DNA from: Sediminibacterium salmoneum NBRC 103935
GTDB lineage: Bacteria; Bacteroidota; Bacteroidia; Chitinophagales; Chitinophagaceae
Direction: 5' to 3'
DNA length: 39,223 bases
Assembly: GCF_000511175.1 (NCBI RefSeq)
Contig: NZ_KI866530.1
Span: 2,791,422 to 2,830,644 of the forward strand
Part shown: positions 23,112-32,099 of the stretch, in pieces
Position numbering within the stretch: the first letter of the stretch is position 1
Layout of the letters: every line of letters starts with the position of its first letter
The notes under the pieces: generated by a model
What the model was told of the DNA's origin: nothing
The model's input: only the letters and a program-made list of their open reading frames with translations
Database searches by the model: none
Made by a program: the position numbers and the translations under genes

Positions 23112-23786
23112 TTGGAACAGTCAATTATTGTTCGTGTAGCTACTGTCGATGATGTGCATTTTGCTTCCACTATTACCGATGAAATGGAGTCTTCTGCAAA
23201 AGCCAGAGGAACGGGAATTGCCAAAAGAAGTCCGGAATATGTAGCAAACAAAATGAGGGAAGGAAAGGCAGTTATTGCTTTAACGCCGAAGGGCGAATGG
23301 GTAGGGTTTTGTTATATAGAAGTTTGGGGGCATGAACAATTCGTGGCCAATAGTGGCCTGATAGTATCGCCTGTCTTCCGAAAAAGCGGCGTTGCCAAGC
23401 AGATTAAGCAGACAATCTTTAATTTATCCAGAAAAAAATATCCTGCTGCCAAAATTTTTGGATTAACTACTGGTTTGGCGGTAATGAAAATTAATAGCGA
23501 ATTGGGCTACGAACCCGTAACTTATAGTGAGTTAACAGATGACGAAGAGTTCTGGGCGGGATGCAAGAGCTGTGTTAACTATGATATATTGATGAGTAAG
23601 GAAAGAAAGAATTGTATGTGTACGGCCATGTTGTATGATCCCGCTGATCATTATGAACCCGAAGAAACCATTGCAGACTTTAAACAGAATTCTAAACTAT
23701 ACGAACGTTTCATGAAAGTGAAGCAAAGCAAGCTTCTTAAATGGTTTAGAAAAAAAGCAATGAAAAGTTATTTTATTCATTTTTAA
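23112..23786 (+). CDS. GNAT N-acyltransferase, probable glutamate N-acyltransferase (ArgA-like role)
   Basis: This 224-residue protein has a GNAT domain at about 5-150: N-terminal strand IIVRVATVDDV, substrate strand VGFCYIEVWG, the acetyl-CoA loop region SPVFRKSGVAKQIKQTIFNL (R/Q-x-x-G-x-G/A-like), and GLTTGLAVMKINSELGYEPV. A Cys-containing C-terminal part (GCKSCVNYDILMSK, KNCMCTAMLYDP) follows. It is the first gene of the arginine operon, 10 bp before argG, and no argA or argJ homologue is seen, so it most likely acylates glutamate with acetyl- or succinyl-CoA. The start is TTG at 23112; the first in-frame ATG would delete the first strand. Confidence 0.85.
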   Translation: MEQSIIVRVATVDDVHFASTITDEMESSAKARGTGIAKRSPEYVANKMREGKAVIALTPKGEWVGFCYIEVWGHEQFVANSGLIVSPVFRKSGVAKQIKQTIFNLSRKKYPAAKIFGLTTGLAVMKINSELGYEPVTYSELTDDEEFWAGCKSCVNYDILMSKERKNCMCTAMLYDPADHYEPEETIADFKQNSKLYERFMKVKQSKLLKWFRKKAMKSYFIHF

Positions 23787-23796
23787 TAAGTGAAAC

Positions 23797-24999
23797 ATGC
23801 AAGCAAAAAAACTCGTTCTGGGATTTAGCGGTGGATTAGATACCACTTATTGTGCAATTTATTTGTCTCAGGAAAAAGGATATGAAGTTCATAGTGTTAT
23901 TGTAAATACAGGTGGCTTTTCCGAAGAGGAATTGAAGCATATTGAAAAACATGCCTATGCCCTGGGGGTAAAAACGCATACAACGGTTAATGCTATCAAG
24001 AGCTATTACGATTCAATTGTTAAGTACCTGATTTATGGAAATGTTTTAAAAAACAATACCTATCCGTTAAGCGTAAGTGCGGAAAGATTAAGTCAGGCAT
24101 TGCATATAGCTGAGCATGCAAAAAAAATGAACGCAGTGGCTGTAGCCCATGGAAGTACAGGGGCTGGAAATGATCAGGTAAGATTTGATATGATTTTCAA
24201 TATTATGATTCCCGGAATTGAAATCATAACTCCTATCAGAGACCTTCAACTGAGCAGAGAAGCAGAAATTGAATACCTGCAGTCGAAAGGTGTTCAGATG
24301 AATTTTCAGAAAGCGGCTTACTCCATTAATAAAGGTTTATGGGGAACCAGTGTGGGAGGAAAGGAAACCCTCTATTCAAAAGGCATATTACCAGAAGAAG
24401 CATGGCCCACCCCTGTAACTAAAACAGGAGAAGAGGAATTAAAAATACATTTTGAAAAGGGGGAGATTACCTGGGTTAACAATCAGCATTTTACCCATCC
24501 TTCACATGCTATTCAATATATACAATCTATAGCTGCTCCTTACGGTATTGGAAGAGATATTCATGTGGGAGATACCATTATTGGAATTAAGGGCAGGGTT
24601 GGTTTTGAAGCTGCCGCACCCATGGTGATTATTAAAGCCCATCATGCTTTGGAAAAACATGTATTAACCAAGTGGCAGTTAAACTGGAAAGATCAACTGG
24701 CTCAGTTTTATGGTAACTGGTTGCACGAGGGACAAATAATGGATCCTGTGATGCGAAATATTGAAGCATTCCTGAATGATTCGCAGGAGCAGGTTACCGG
24801 CTCTGTTTTTGTACAGTTGCTTCCACATCGTTTTCAGATTATTGGTATTGAGTCGCCCTTCGATTTAATGAGCAGTCAGTTTGGAAAATATGGTGAAATG
24901 AATTCAGGATGGACAGGGAACGATGTAAGAGGATTCTCTAAAATTTTTGGTAACCAAACAGCTATTTATCATCATATTAAAAACGCTTCCCATGATTAA
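23797..24999 (+). CDS. argG: Argininosuccinate synthase
   Basis: This 400-residue protein joins citrulline and aspartate using ATP, the penultimate step of arginine synthesis. The N-terminal ATP pyrophosphatase motif LGFSGGLDTTYCAIYLS (PP-loop) is followed by the synthetase domain with AVAHGSTGAGNDQVRFD and SINKGLWGTSVGGKE. Length and motifs match the family. It is the second gene in the operon although it acts near the end of the pathway. Its end overlaps argC by 8 bp. Confidence 0.96.
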   Translation: MQAKKLVLGFSGGLDTTYCAIYLSQEKGYEVHSVIVNTGGFSEEELKHIEKHAYALGVKTHTTVNAIKSYYDSIVKYLIYGNVLKNNTYPLSVSAERLSQALHIAEHAKKMNAVAVAHGSTGAGNDQVRFDMIFNIMIPGIEIITPIRDLQLSREAEIEYLQSKGVQMNFQKAAYSINKGLWGTSVGGKETLYSKGILPEEAWPTPVTKTGEEELKIHFEKGEITWVNNQHFTHPSHAIQYIQSIAAPYGIGRDIHVGDTIIGIKGRVGFEAAAPMVIIKAHHALEKHVLTKWQLNWKDQLAQFYGNWLHEGQIMDPVMRNIEAFLNDSQEQVTGSVFVQLLPHRFQIIGIESPFDLMSSQFGKYGEMNSGWTGNDVRGFSKIFGNQTAIYHHIKNASHD

Positions 25000-25987
25000 A
25001 GCGGGTATCGTTGGTGGTGCCGGATATACGGGCGGAGAATTGATTCGTATTCTTTTGAATCATCCTGATGTAGTGATACAATTTGTTCAAAGCACCAGTA
25101 ATGCAGGTAAATTTCTGTATCAGGTTCATACTGATTTGGCAGGAGAAATCGAACTGGTTTTTAGTGCTGTTCTGAGTAATGATATAGATGTTTTGTTTCT
25201 TTGCATGGGACACGGAGATGCCAAAGTATTTCTGGAGAAAAACGCCATTAAAGATTCTATAAAAATCATTGATCTCTCACAGGATTTCAGACTTCATCAT
25301 TCTTCCACTTTCGGTAACCGCCAATTTGTGTATGGGTTACCTGAAATAAACAAAGCCGAGATTATCGCTGCCCAAAATATTGCCAATCCCGGTTGTTTTG
25401 CTACTGCAATTCAGCTGGCATTGTTGCCATTGGCCAATGCAGGTGTGTTGGGAGATATTTACACAACGGGTATTACAGGTTCAACCGGTGCGGGACAGGG
25501 TTTTAGTGCTACTTCTCATTTTAGCTGGAGAGCCAATAATATTGAAGCGTATAAATCACTGGCACATCAGCATGTAAAAGAAATAACGCAGTCTTTGAAT
25601 CAATTACAGAAAGGCGATGCATTAACGGCAGACGGTTCTGGCCGGGGACTGCATTTTGTTCCCTGGAGAGGCGATTTTACCAGAGGCATTTATACCAGTT
25701 CTACCATTGAAATTGGTATTCCTTACGAAGAAGTTAAGCAGATCTATGCTGATTTTTATGCGGATGCAGCATTCACATTGGTTTCGGCTTCAATGATTAA
25801 TCTAAAGCAGGTAGTCAATACCAATAAGTGCCTGATTTTTACAGAAAAGCAGGGCAGCAAACTCGTTGTGCATTCTGCCATTGATAATTTATTAAAAGGG
25901 GCCAGTGGCCAGGCGGTTCAGAATATGAATCTCATGTTTGGTTTAAATGAATCTGCCGGGTTAAAATTAAAAGCCAGTTATTTTTAG
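24992..25987 (+). CDS. argC: N-acetyl-gamma-glutamyl-phosphate reductase (or N-succinyl equivalent)
   Basis: This 331-residue NADPH-dependent reductase converts the N-acylglutamyl phosphate to the semialdehyde. The N-terminal Rossmann motif is IVGGAGYTGGELIRILL. The catalytic Cys135 lies in ANPGCFATAIQLAL, and the catalytic-domain His region is LHFVPWRGDFTRGIYTS. The start is ATG at 24992, overlapping argG by 8 bp; the frame is open 45 bp further up but those codons belong to argG. It is followed by argD after 2 bp. Confidence 0.95.
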   Translation: MIKAGIVGGAGYTGGELIRILLNHPDVVIQFVQSTSNAGKFLYQVHTDLAGEIELVFSAVLSNDIDVLFLCMGHGDAKVFLEKNAIKDSIKIIDLSQDFRLHHSSTFGNRQFVYGLPEINKAEIIAAQNIANPGCFATAIQLALLPLANAGVLGDIYTTGITGSTGAGQGFSATSHFSWRANNIEAYKSLAHQHVKEITQSLNQLQKGDALTADGSGRGLHFVPWRGDFTRGIYTSSTIEIGIPYEEVKQIYADFYADAAFTLVSASMINLKQVVNTNKCLIFTEKQGSKLVVHSAIDNLLKGASGQAVQNMNLMFGLNESAGLKLKASYF

Positions 25988-25989
25988 TC

Positions 25990-27144
25990 ATGAAATTATT
26001 TGATGTATATCCGTTGAACAATATTACCATTACCAGGGCACAGGGCTCTTATGTATGGGACAACGAAGGTGTTCAGTATCTGGATATGTACGGAGGCCAT
26101 GCCGTAATAAGTATTGGTCATACACATCCACATTGGGTGCAGCGAATTGAAACACAATTAGAAGCCATTGCTTTTTATTCCAACTCTATTCAGATTCCTT
26201 TGCAACAGGAATTGGCTGATAAATTAGGTGCGTTAAGCGGGAAAACAGATTACCAGTTATTTCTTTGCAACAGTGGAGCAGAAGCCAATGAAAATGCATT
26301 GAAACTGGCGTCTTTTTACACGGGCAGAAAAAAAGTGGTTGCTTTTTCCAAATCTTTTCACGGACGAACTTCTCTGGCAGTTGCGGCAACAGATAATCCC
26401 GCCATTGTTGCACCTGTTAATGAAACAGATAATATACTATTTCTTCCCTTTAATGATGAAGCCGCATTACAGGATTGTTTTAAAAATCACGGAAATGAAA
26501 TTGCAGCAGTAATCATAGAAGGAATTCAGGGAGTAGGTGGAATTGTTCCAGCCAGCGTTTCTTTTCTGCAACTGATAAGATCTTTGTGTGATGCTTCAGG
26601 TGCCGTTTATATTGCAGATAGCGTGCAGTGTGGTTATGGTAGAACGGGTCAGTTCTTTGCACATGATATTGCAGGTGTGAACGCGGATATTTATTCTATG
26701 GCCAAGGGAATGGGAAATGGATTTCCTGTTGGAGGTATATTGATTGCGCCCCATATACAGCCTAAGCATGGCATGCTGGGTACTACATTCGGGGGTAACC
26801 ACCTGGCTTGTGCAGCAGCCCTTGCAGTACTGGAAGTAATGGAGAAAGAACAGCTGATTGAAATGGCCAAGCAAAGAGGCATGTACCTGATGAATCAGCT
26901 AAAGCGTATTGAGGCGATTGAAAATGTAAGAGGCAGAGGACTCATGATTGGATTTGATGTGCCTGAACGTTTAAAAGGGTTAAAAAAATTATTGCTCGAT
27001 AAATACAATGTTTTCACAGGTGAAGCCAAGCCGAATGTAATAAGACTATTACCCTCGCTGGCATTATCAAGAAAACAGGCCGATGAATTTTTGGAAGCAT
27101 TAACAGAAGCAATAGCTGAACTTGAAAATCCCCCAGTAGCATAA
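25990..27144 (+). CDS. argD: N-acetylornithine / N-succinylornithine aminotransferase
   Basis: This 384-residue class III PLP aminotransferase moves the amino group from glutamate to the N-acyl semialdehyde, giving N-acylornithine. The N-terminal gate is LDMYGGHAVISIGHTHPHWV, the cofactor site includes LCNSGAEANENALKLA and FHGRTSLAVAAT, the PLP-binding Lys239 is in YSMAKGMGNGFPVGG, and LGTTFGGNHLACAAALAV closes the fold. Its stop overlaps the start of the transcarbamylase gene by one base (TAATG at 27142-27146). Confidence 0.95.
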   Translation: MKLFDVYPLNNITITRAQGSYVWDNEGVQYLDMYGGHAVISIGHTHPHWVQRIETQLEAIAFYSNSIQIPLQQELADKLGALSGKTDYQLFLCNSGAEANENALKLASFYTGRKKVVAFSKSFHGRTSLAVAATDNPAIVAPVNETDNILFLPFNDEAALQDCFKNHGNEIAAVIIEGIQGVGGIVPASVSFLQLIRSLCDASGAVYIADSVQCGYGRTGQFFAHDIAGVNADIYSMAKGMGNGFPVGGILIAPHIQPKHGMLGTTFGGNHLACAAALAVLEVMEKEQLIEMAKQRGMYLMNQLKRIEAIENVRGRGLMIGFDVPERLKGLKKLLLDKYNVFTGEAKPNVIRLLPSLALSRKQADEFLEALTEAIAELENPPVA

Positions 27145-28112
27145 TGAAGCATTTTATTTCGGTATCGGATGTAGATAATGTTGGCGCTTTGGTTGCTAAA
27201 GCATTACAATACAAGTTAAGTCCTTATGCAGATTTGCATTTGGGAAGAGGTAAAAGAATTGGCTTGTTATTTTTAAATCCAAGCCTGAGAACCCGATTGA
27301 GTACACAGGTGGCTGCGAGCAATTTAGGAATGGAAGCCATTGTTTTTAATGTAGACAAAGAAGGCTGGGCGCTTGAATTTCAGGAAGGTGCCGTGATGAA
27401 TGGAACAACCGTTGAACATATTAAGGATGCTGCCCCTGTTTTAGGTCAGTATTTCGACATACTGGCAATTCGTACTTTTCCTTCTCTGAAAAACAGGGAA
27501 GATGATTATAGCGAGTTGTTTATTAAGCAATTCATCCGTTTTGCAGGGGTGCCTGTAATTAGCCTGGAAAGTGCTACCCTCCATCCTTTGCAATCATTAA
27601 CCGATCTGGTAACCATTCAGGAATCATTGGTTCAGCATCCATTGCCCAATAAAAAGCCCAAAATAGTGCTTACCTGGGCTCCACATATTAAACCATTGCC
27701 TCAGTGTGTTGCCAATAGTTTTGCAGAGTGGGTAAATGCATGGGGTGGTGCCGATTTTGTTATTACACATCCGGAGGGCTATGAGCTGGATGAGAAATTT
27801 ACCAATGGAGCAACCATTGAATATGATCAGCAAAAAGCCTTATCAGGAGCTGATTTTGTATATGTAAAAAACTGGAGCAGTTATCAGCAGTATGGTCAGG
27901 TGCTTTGCTCAGATACCAACTGGATGTTAACCAATCAGTCAATGCAAATTACCAATGAAGCAAAAGTGATGCATTGTTTGCCTGTTCGTAGAAATATTGA
28001 ACTGAGTGACGAGATTTTGGACGGTGAAAACAGTCTGGTTACAAAGCAGGCAGGCAACCGGGTCTGGGCAGCACAGGCTGTTCTGGCTGAAATACTAAAT
28101 GCACATAAATAA
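27144..28112 (+). CDS. argF': N-acetyl- or N-succinyl-L-ornithine carbamoyltransferase
   Basis: This 322-residue protein carbamoylates the N-acylated ornithine, before deacylation. The carbamoyl phosphate loop reads NPSLRTRLSTQVA rather than the STRTR of ordinary ornithine transcarbamylase, and the HCLP motif is present (MHCLPVRRNIELSDEI). The segment VMNGTTVEHIKDAAPVLG aligns with the specificity loop of the B. fragilis enzyme. Residue 90, Pro in succinylornithine and Glu in acetylornithine enzymes, is Val here. The substrate is therefore left open; I lean to succinylornithine. The family is the hallmark of arginine synthesis in Bacteroidota and Xanthomonas. The gene is tightly coupled to argD (1-bp overlap) and argB (5-bp gap). 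Confidence 0.93.
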   Translation: MKHFISVSDVDNVGALVAKALQYKLSPYADLHLGRGKRIGLLFLNPSLRTRLSTQVAASNLGMEAIVFNVDKEGWALEFQEGAVMNGTTVEHIKDAAPVLGQYFDILAIRTFPSLKNREDDYSELFIKQFIRFAGVPVISLESATLHPLQSLTDLVTIQESLVQHPLPNKKPKIVLTWAPHIKPLPQCVANSFAEWVNAWGGADFVITHPEGYELDEKFTNGATIEYDQQKALSGADFVYVKNWSSYQQYGQVLCSDTNWMLTNQSMQITNEAKVMHCLPVRRNIELSDEILDGENSLVTKQAGNRVWAAQAVLAEILNAHK

Positions 28113-28117
28113 ATTGT

Positions 28118-28900
28118 ATGAAACCCTTATTCATCATAAAGATTGGCGGCAATATTGTTGATGATGAAATGGCACTGGAATATTTCCTGAAGTCTTTTGC
28201 TGAAGTAAAATTGCCTAAAATACTGGTGCATGGTGGAGGTAAACTCGCTACCAGGGTGGCAGAAGCCATGGGGGTTCAGCAACAGATGATAGAGGGAAGA
28301 AGAATAACCGATGCAGAAACCCTGAAAATTGTTACCATGGTGTATGCAGGTTATATTAACAAGAATATAGTTGGCAAACTTCAATCTCAAAACAATAATG
28401 CAATTGGAATAACCGGTGCGGATGCAAACGCCATTCTTGCACATAAACGCCTTGCCAAAATTGATTATGGATATGTGGGAGATGTGGATAGCGTAAATAC
28501 TGATTTTTTTCTGCAACTATTAGAGAAGGATATGGTGCCGGTTGTTGCTCCCATTACCCATAATGGTGAAGGACAATTATTAAATACCAATGCAGATACA
28601 ATGGCGCAATCCATTGCCACTGCATTGGGCAAATTGTATGATGTTACTTTAATTTATTCTTTTGAAAAGTCTGGCGTTTTGTTAAATGTGCAGGATGAAT
28701 CTTCCTGTATTGCTGTATTAACACCGGACTATTATCAATCGCTCAAAGAAAAGCAGCTCATTTTTGCAGGAATGATTCCTAAATTAGACAATGCCTTTGC
28801 CGCAATTGATGCAGGGGTTGCCAAAGTGATTATTGGTAATGCTGCCGTACTTCCCGATTTAATGGAAGGTAAGGCTGGAACAACTATTCAATATGGCTGA
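28118..28900 (+). CDS. argB: N-acetylglutamate kinase (or N-succinylglutamate kinase)
   Basis: This 260-residue amino-acid kinase phosphorylates the gamma-carboxyl of N-acylglutamate. It has FIIKIGGNIVDD (ATP, Lys), LVHGGGKLATRVAEAMG (substrate loop), EGRRITDAETLKIVTM, LNTNADTMAQSIATAL and MIPKLDNAFAAIDAGV near the end. It lacks the N-terminal helix found in arginine-inhibited hexameric kinases, so direct feedback inhibition by arginine is less likely (inference). It overlaps argE by 8 bp. Confidence 0.94.
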   Translation: MKPLFIIKIGGNIVDDEMALEYFLKSFAEVKLPKILVHGGGKLATRVAEAMGVQQQMIEGRRITDAETLKIVTMVYAGYINKNIVGKLQSQNNNAIGITGADANAILAHKRLAKIDYGYVGDVDSVNTDFFLQLLEKDMVPVVAPITHNGEGQLLNTNADTMAQSIATALGKLYDVTLIYSFEKSGVLLNVQDESSCIAVLTPDYYQSLKEKQLIFAGMIPKLDNAFAAIDAGVAKVIIGNAAVLPDLMEGKAGTTIQYG

Positions 28901-29960
28901 TATAAAAGCACTATATAATGACTCACTTACTCTTTTGCGGGAGCTGATTTCCATTCCTTCCTTTAGCAAAGAAGAATTAAATACCGCAAACGCCATTGAA
29001 AAATTCCTCATCGAACAGGCCATTCCTGCCAATAGACATTTAAACAATGTATGGGCAGTGAACCAGTATTTTGATGCGAATAAGCCCACCATTTTATTAA
29101 ACTCTCATCATGATACGGTTAAGCCAAATGCCGGATATACAAAAGATCCCTTTGCGCCGCTAATTGAATCAGACAAGTTATTTGGCTTAGGCAGTAACGA
29201 TGCAGGTGCCTCTCTTGTATCCTTAATTGCTGCTTTCATTTATTATTATCCACAACAAAATCTGAGGTACAATCTTGTATTGGCTGCAACCGCTGAGGAA
29301 GAAATTTCGGGACTCAATGGTATAGCAGCTTTGATCCCCCTGTTGCCTTCACCTGCATTCGCCATTGTAGGAGAACCTACTTTGTTGAATCTGGCTATTG
29401 CTGAAAGAGGATTGCTGGTAATTGACGCCAAAGCAAAAGGAATTGCCGGACATGCGGCAAGGGAAGAGGGAGAAAATGCCTTGTACAAAGCCGTAAAAGA
29501 TATTCAGTGGATGCAGCAGTATCAGTTTGAAAAAGTAAGTGAATGGCTGGGTCCGGTTAAAATGACGGTCACTTCATTTAATACAGATAATAAACAGCAC
29601 AATGTGGTTCCTGCTACTGCCGAATTTATAATTGATATCCGCGTAAATGAATTATACAGTTTCGACGAAATACTGGAAACCCTGTCTGCCAATTTGCAGA
29701 GTGAGTTTGCGCCCCGGAGTACCCGTTTAAAGTCTACTGGTATTCCGGTTGATCATCCAATAGTGCAGGCTGGTTTACAACTGGGTAAAACCTGCTATGG
29801 AAGTCCTACCACGAGTGATAAGGCGCTGATGCCTTTTCCTGCATTAAAAGTAGGGCCTGGCGATAGTGCAAGAAGTCATACAGCAGATGAGTTTATTTAT
29901 TTGCATGAAATTAATAATGGAATTGAATTTTATATAAACCTTTTAAAGCAGGTGCTATGA
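28893..29960 (+). CDS. argE: M20-family deacylase, N-acetylcitrulline/ornithine deacetylase type
   Basis: This 355-residue metallopeptidase fold has zinc-site motifs in order: LLNSHHDTVKP (His, Asp), GLGSNDAGASL (bridging Asp), AATAEEEISGLNG (Glu-Glu, catalytic base), IVGEPTLLNLAIAERG, and ARSHTADEF (last His). A dimerisation domain is inserted at about 170-275. In a pathway with an N-acylornithine transcarbamylase this enzyme should act on N-acylcitrulline, releasing acetate or succinate and citrulline. It overlaps argB by 8 bp and argH by 4 bp. Confidence 0.9.
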   Translation: MADIKALYNDSLTLLRELISIPSFSKEELNTANAIEKFLIEQAIPANRHLNNVWAVNQYFDANKPTILLNSHHDTVKPNAGYTKDPFAPLIESDKLFGLGSNDAGASLVSLIAAFIYYYPQQNLRYNLVLAATAEEEISGLNGIAALIPLLPSPAFAIVGEPTLLNLAIAERGLLVIDAKAKGIAGHAAREEGENALYKAVKDIQWMQQYQFEKVSEWLGPVKMTVTSFNTDNKQHNVVPATAEFIIDIRVNELYSFDEILETLSANLQSEFAPRSTRLKSTGIPVDHPIVQAGLQLGKTCYGSPTTSDKALMPFPALKVGPGDSARSHTADEFIYLHEINNGIEFYINLLKQVL

Positions 29961-31291
29961 AATTATGGAGTAAGGAAAATACAGCCACTACCATTGCTGT
30001 TGAACAATTTACTGTAGGCAAAGACAAAGATTTTGATGCCCTGCTGGCACCCTTTGATGTATTGGGTTCCATTGCACATGTAACGATGCTATCGCAGATT
30101 GGTCTGTTAACTTCAGACGAAAAAAATCTGTTGGTAAAGGTGTTGCAGAAGATATATCTGCAGGTTGCTGAGTCCGGTTTTTCCATACCGGAAGGCGTAG
30201 AAGATATACATTCATATGTAGAATGGTTACTGACTCAGCAATTGGGTGATTTGGGAAAGAAAATTCACAGTGCCAGAAGCAGAAATGATCAGGTGCTGGT
30301 TGATATTAAATTATACCTGAGAAATGAAATTAAAAAGATTGCAGAGCAAACTCAGTCTTTGTTTCATTTGTTACAAACACAAAGTGAAAAGTACAAGAAT
30401 CATTTATTACCGGGGTATACGCATTTACAACTGGCCATGCCATCCTCCTTTGGTCTTTGGTTTGGTGCCTATGCAGAAAGCCTGGTAGATGATTTGATTG
30501 TGCTGGAAGCAGCTTATCAGATTGTAAATAAAAACCCGCTGGGGTCTGCTGCAGGATATGGATCTTCCTTTCCCATTAACCGGACTCTTACTACAGAACT
30601 GCTTGGATTTGAGCATTTAAACTACAATGTTGTATATGCGCAAATGGGTAGAGGTAAAACAGAAAGAATTGTTGCTGCAGCACTCGCCAATATAGCCGAT
30701 ACATTGGCCAGAATGAGTATGGATGCCTGTTTGTATCTGAATCAGAATTTTGGTTTTATTAGTTTCCCTGCTCATCTAACAACTGGTTCGAGCATCATGC
30801 CACACAAAAAAAATCCGGATGTTTTTGAATTAACCAGATCCTATTGTAACCGAATCAAGGCCCTGCCCAATGAAATTACATTAATGACTGCCAATCTGCC
30901 TTCTGGCTACCAACGTGATTTGCAATTATTAAAAGAACATTTGTTCCCTGCATTTACTGAATTGAATAATTGTTTGCAAATGATGGAGTTGATGATCAGT
31001 AATATATCGGTAAAGGAAAATATTGCTGATGCGGAACAATACCAGTTCATGTTTAGTGTAGAAGAAGTTAATAAGCTGGTTCTGCAGGGCGTGCCCTTCA
31101 GAGATGCCTATCAGCAGGTAGGAAATGCCATTGAAAAAGGCCAGTTTTCTTATTCAACCCAGATTAACCACACCCACGAAGGGAGTATTGGAAATTTGTG
31201 TAATGCCGAAATTGACCAAATGATGGATACCGTATTGAAAAGGTTCCAATTTAGCAAAGCCACAACAGCCATCAACGCACTTTTGGCTTAA
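29957..31291 (+). CDS. argH: Argininosuccinate lyase
   Basis: This 444-residue protein splits argininosuccinate into arginine and fumarate, completing the pathway. Fumarase/aspartase superfamily signatures are seen: EDIHSYVEWLL, IHSARSRNDQVLVDIKLYLR, LLPGYTHLQLAMPSSFG and the mobile loop GSSIMPHKKNPDVFEL with the catalytic Ser. It begins with ATGA overlapping the argE stop by 4 bp and is the last arg gene; 41 bp separate it from the FKBP gene. No terminator is visible after it, so read-through is possible. Confidence 0.95.
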   Translation: MKLWSKENTATTIAVEQFTVGKDKDFDALLAPFDVLGSIAHVTMLSQIGLLTSDEKNLLVKVLQKIYLQVAESGFSIPEGVEDIHSYVEWLLTQQLGDLGKKIHSARSRNDQVLVDIKLYLRNEIKKIAEQTQSLFHLLQTQSEKYKNHLLPGYTHLQLAMPSSFGLWFGAYAESLVDDLIVLEAAYQIVNKNPLGSAAGYGSSFPINRTLTTELLGFEHLNYNVVYAQMGRGKTERIVAAALANIADTLARMSMDACLYLNQNFGFISFPAHLTTGSSIMPHKKNPDVFELTRSYCNRIKALPNEITLMTANLPSGYQRDLQLLKEHLFPAFTELNNCLQMMELMISNISVKENIADAEQYQFMFSVEEVNKLVLQGVPFRDAYQQVGNAIEKGQFSYSTQINHTHEGSIGNLCNAEIDQMMDTVLKRFQFSKATTAINALLA

Positions 31292-31332
31292 CTTGTGCGC
31301 CTATTTAACTAATCAGATATATAAATAATCAA

Positions 31333-32082
31333 ATGAAAAAAATTCTTTTCCTATTTCTTTTAGGCGGCTATTCTCAGTTTGTAATGGCTCAGGTGAAGCC
31401 AGTAAATAAGGGTGCTTCAACCCCTGCCAAATCAAAAGCTGCTGTTAAGCCGGCAACCAATGCCAAAGCAGCTCCTTCTGCCTTTAAATCGGTTGCGGAT
31501 AGTGCCAGCTATGCTTTGGGTTTCAGAATTGCCCAGAACTTAAAATCCCAGGGATTAGATCCATTGGTGGCAGCTCAGTTTCAGAAAGGTATGTCAGACG
31601 CTTTTGGAGGTAAGAAAACCCAGATTGCCGACGAGGTATTAGACCTTTGCATTGGGAATTACCAGCAAAAATTAAGTTCAGCAAAAGCATCCGTAGCCAA
31701 AGATGCCGGGAAAGCTTTTCAGGCTCAGTTAGCTAAAAAGCCCGGAGTGGTAACCCTGCGTTCCGGTTTACAATACGAGATTATTAAAAACGGTACCGAT
31801 ACCATTAAACCTACCCTTTCCAATACCGTAAAATGTCATTATCATGGAACTTTGATTAATGGAGATATTTTTGACAGTTCAGTTGAAAGAGGAGAGCCTG
31901 TTAGCTTCCCTTTAGGTAATGTGATTTTAGGCTGGCAGGAAGGTCTGCAGTTAATGACAGTTGGCAGCAAGTGGAAATTTTATATTCCTTCTGATCTAGC
32001 TTATGGTGATCAGCAAAAAGGAGATAAAATTGTACCCGGATCCCTGCTTATTTTTGAAGTTGAATTGTTAGAAGTTAAATAA
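31333..32082 (+). CDS. FKBP-type peptidyl-prolyl isomerase, exported
   Basis: This 249-residue protein has a signal peptide (MKKILFLFLLGGYSQFVMAQ) and an Ala/Lys/Pro-rich linker (about 22-50). An FkpA/Mip-like N-terminal dimerisation domain (SYALGFRIAQNLKSQGLDPL) covers about 55-130, and an FKBP catalytic domain about 140-249 (VKCHYHGTLINGDIFDSS, VILGWQEGLQLMTVGSKWKF, YIPSDLAYGD). It folds proline-containing proteins in the periplasm. It begins a same-strand run with kbl 17 bp downstream. Confidence 0.92.
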   Translation: MKKILFLFLLGGYSQFVMAQVKPVNKGASTPAKSKAAVKPATNAKAAPSAFKSVADSASYALGFRIAQNLKSQGLDPLVAAQFQKGMSDAFGGKKTQIADEVLDLCIGNYQQKLSSAKASVAKDAGKAFQAQLAKKPGVVTLRSGLQYEIIKNGTDTIKPTLSNTVKCHYHGTLINGDIFDSSVERGEPVSFPLGNVILGWQEGLQLMTVGSKWKFYIPSDLAYGDQQKGDKIVPGSLLIFEVELLEVK

Positions 32083-32099
32083 TCAATTAATCCAAGGTT

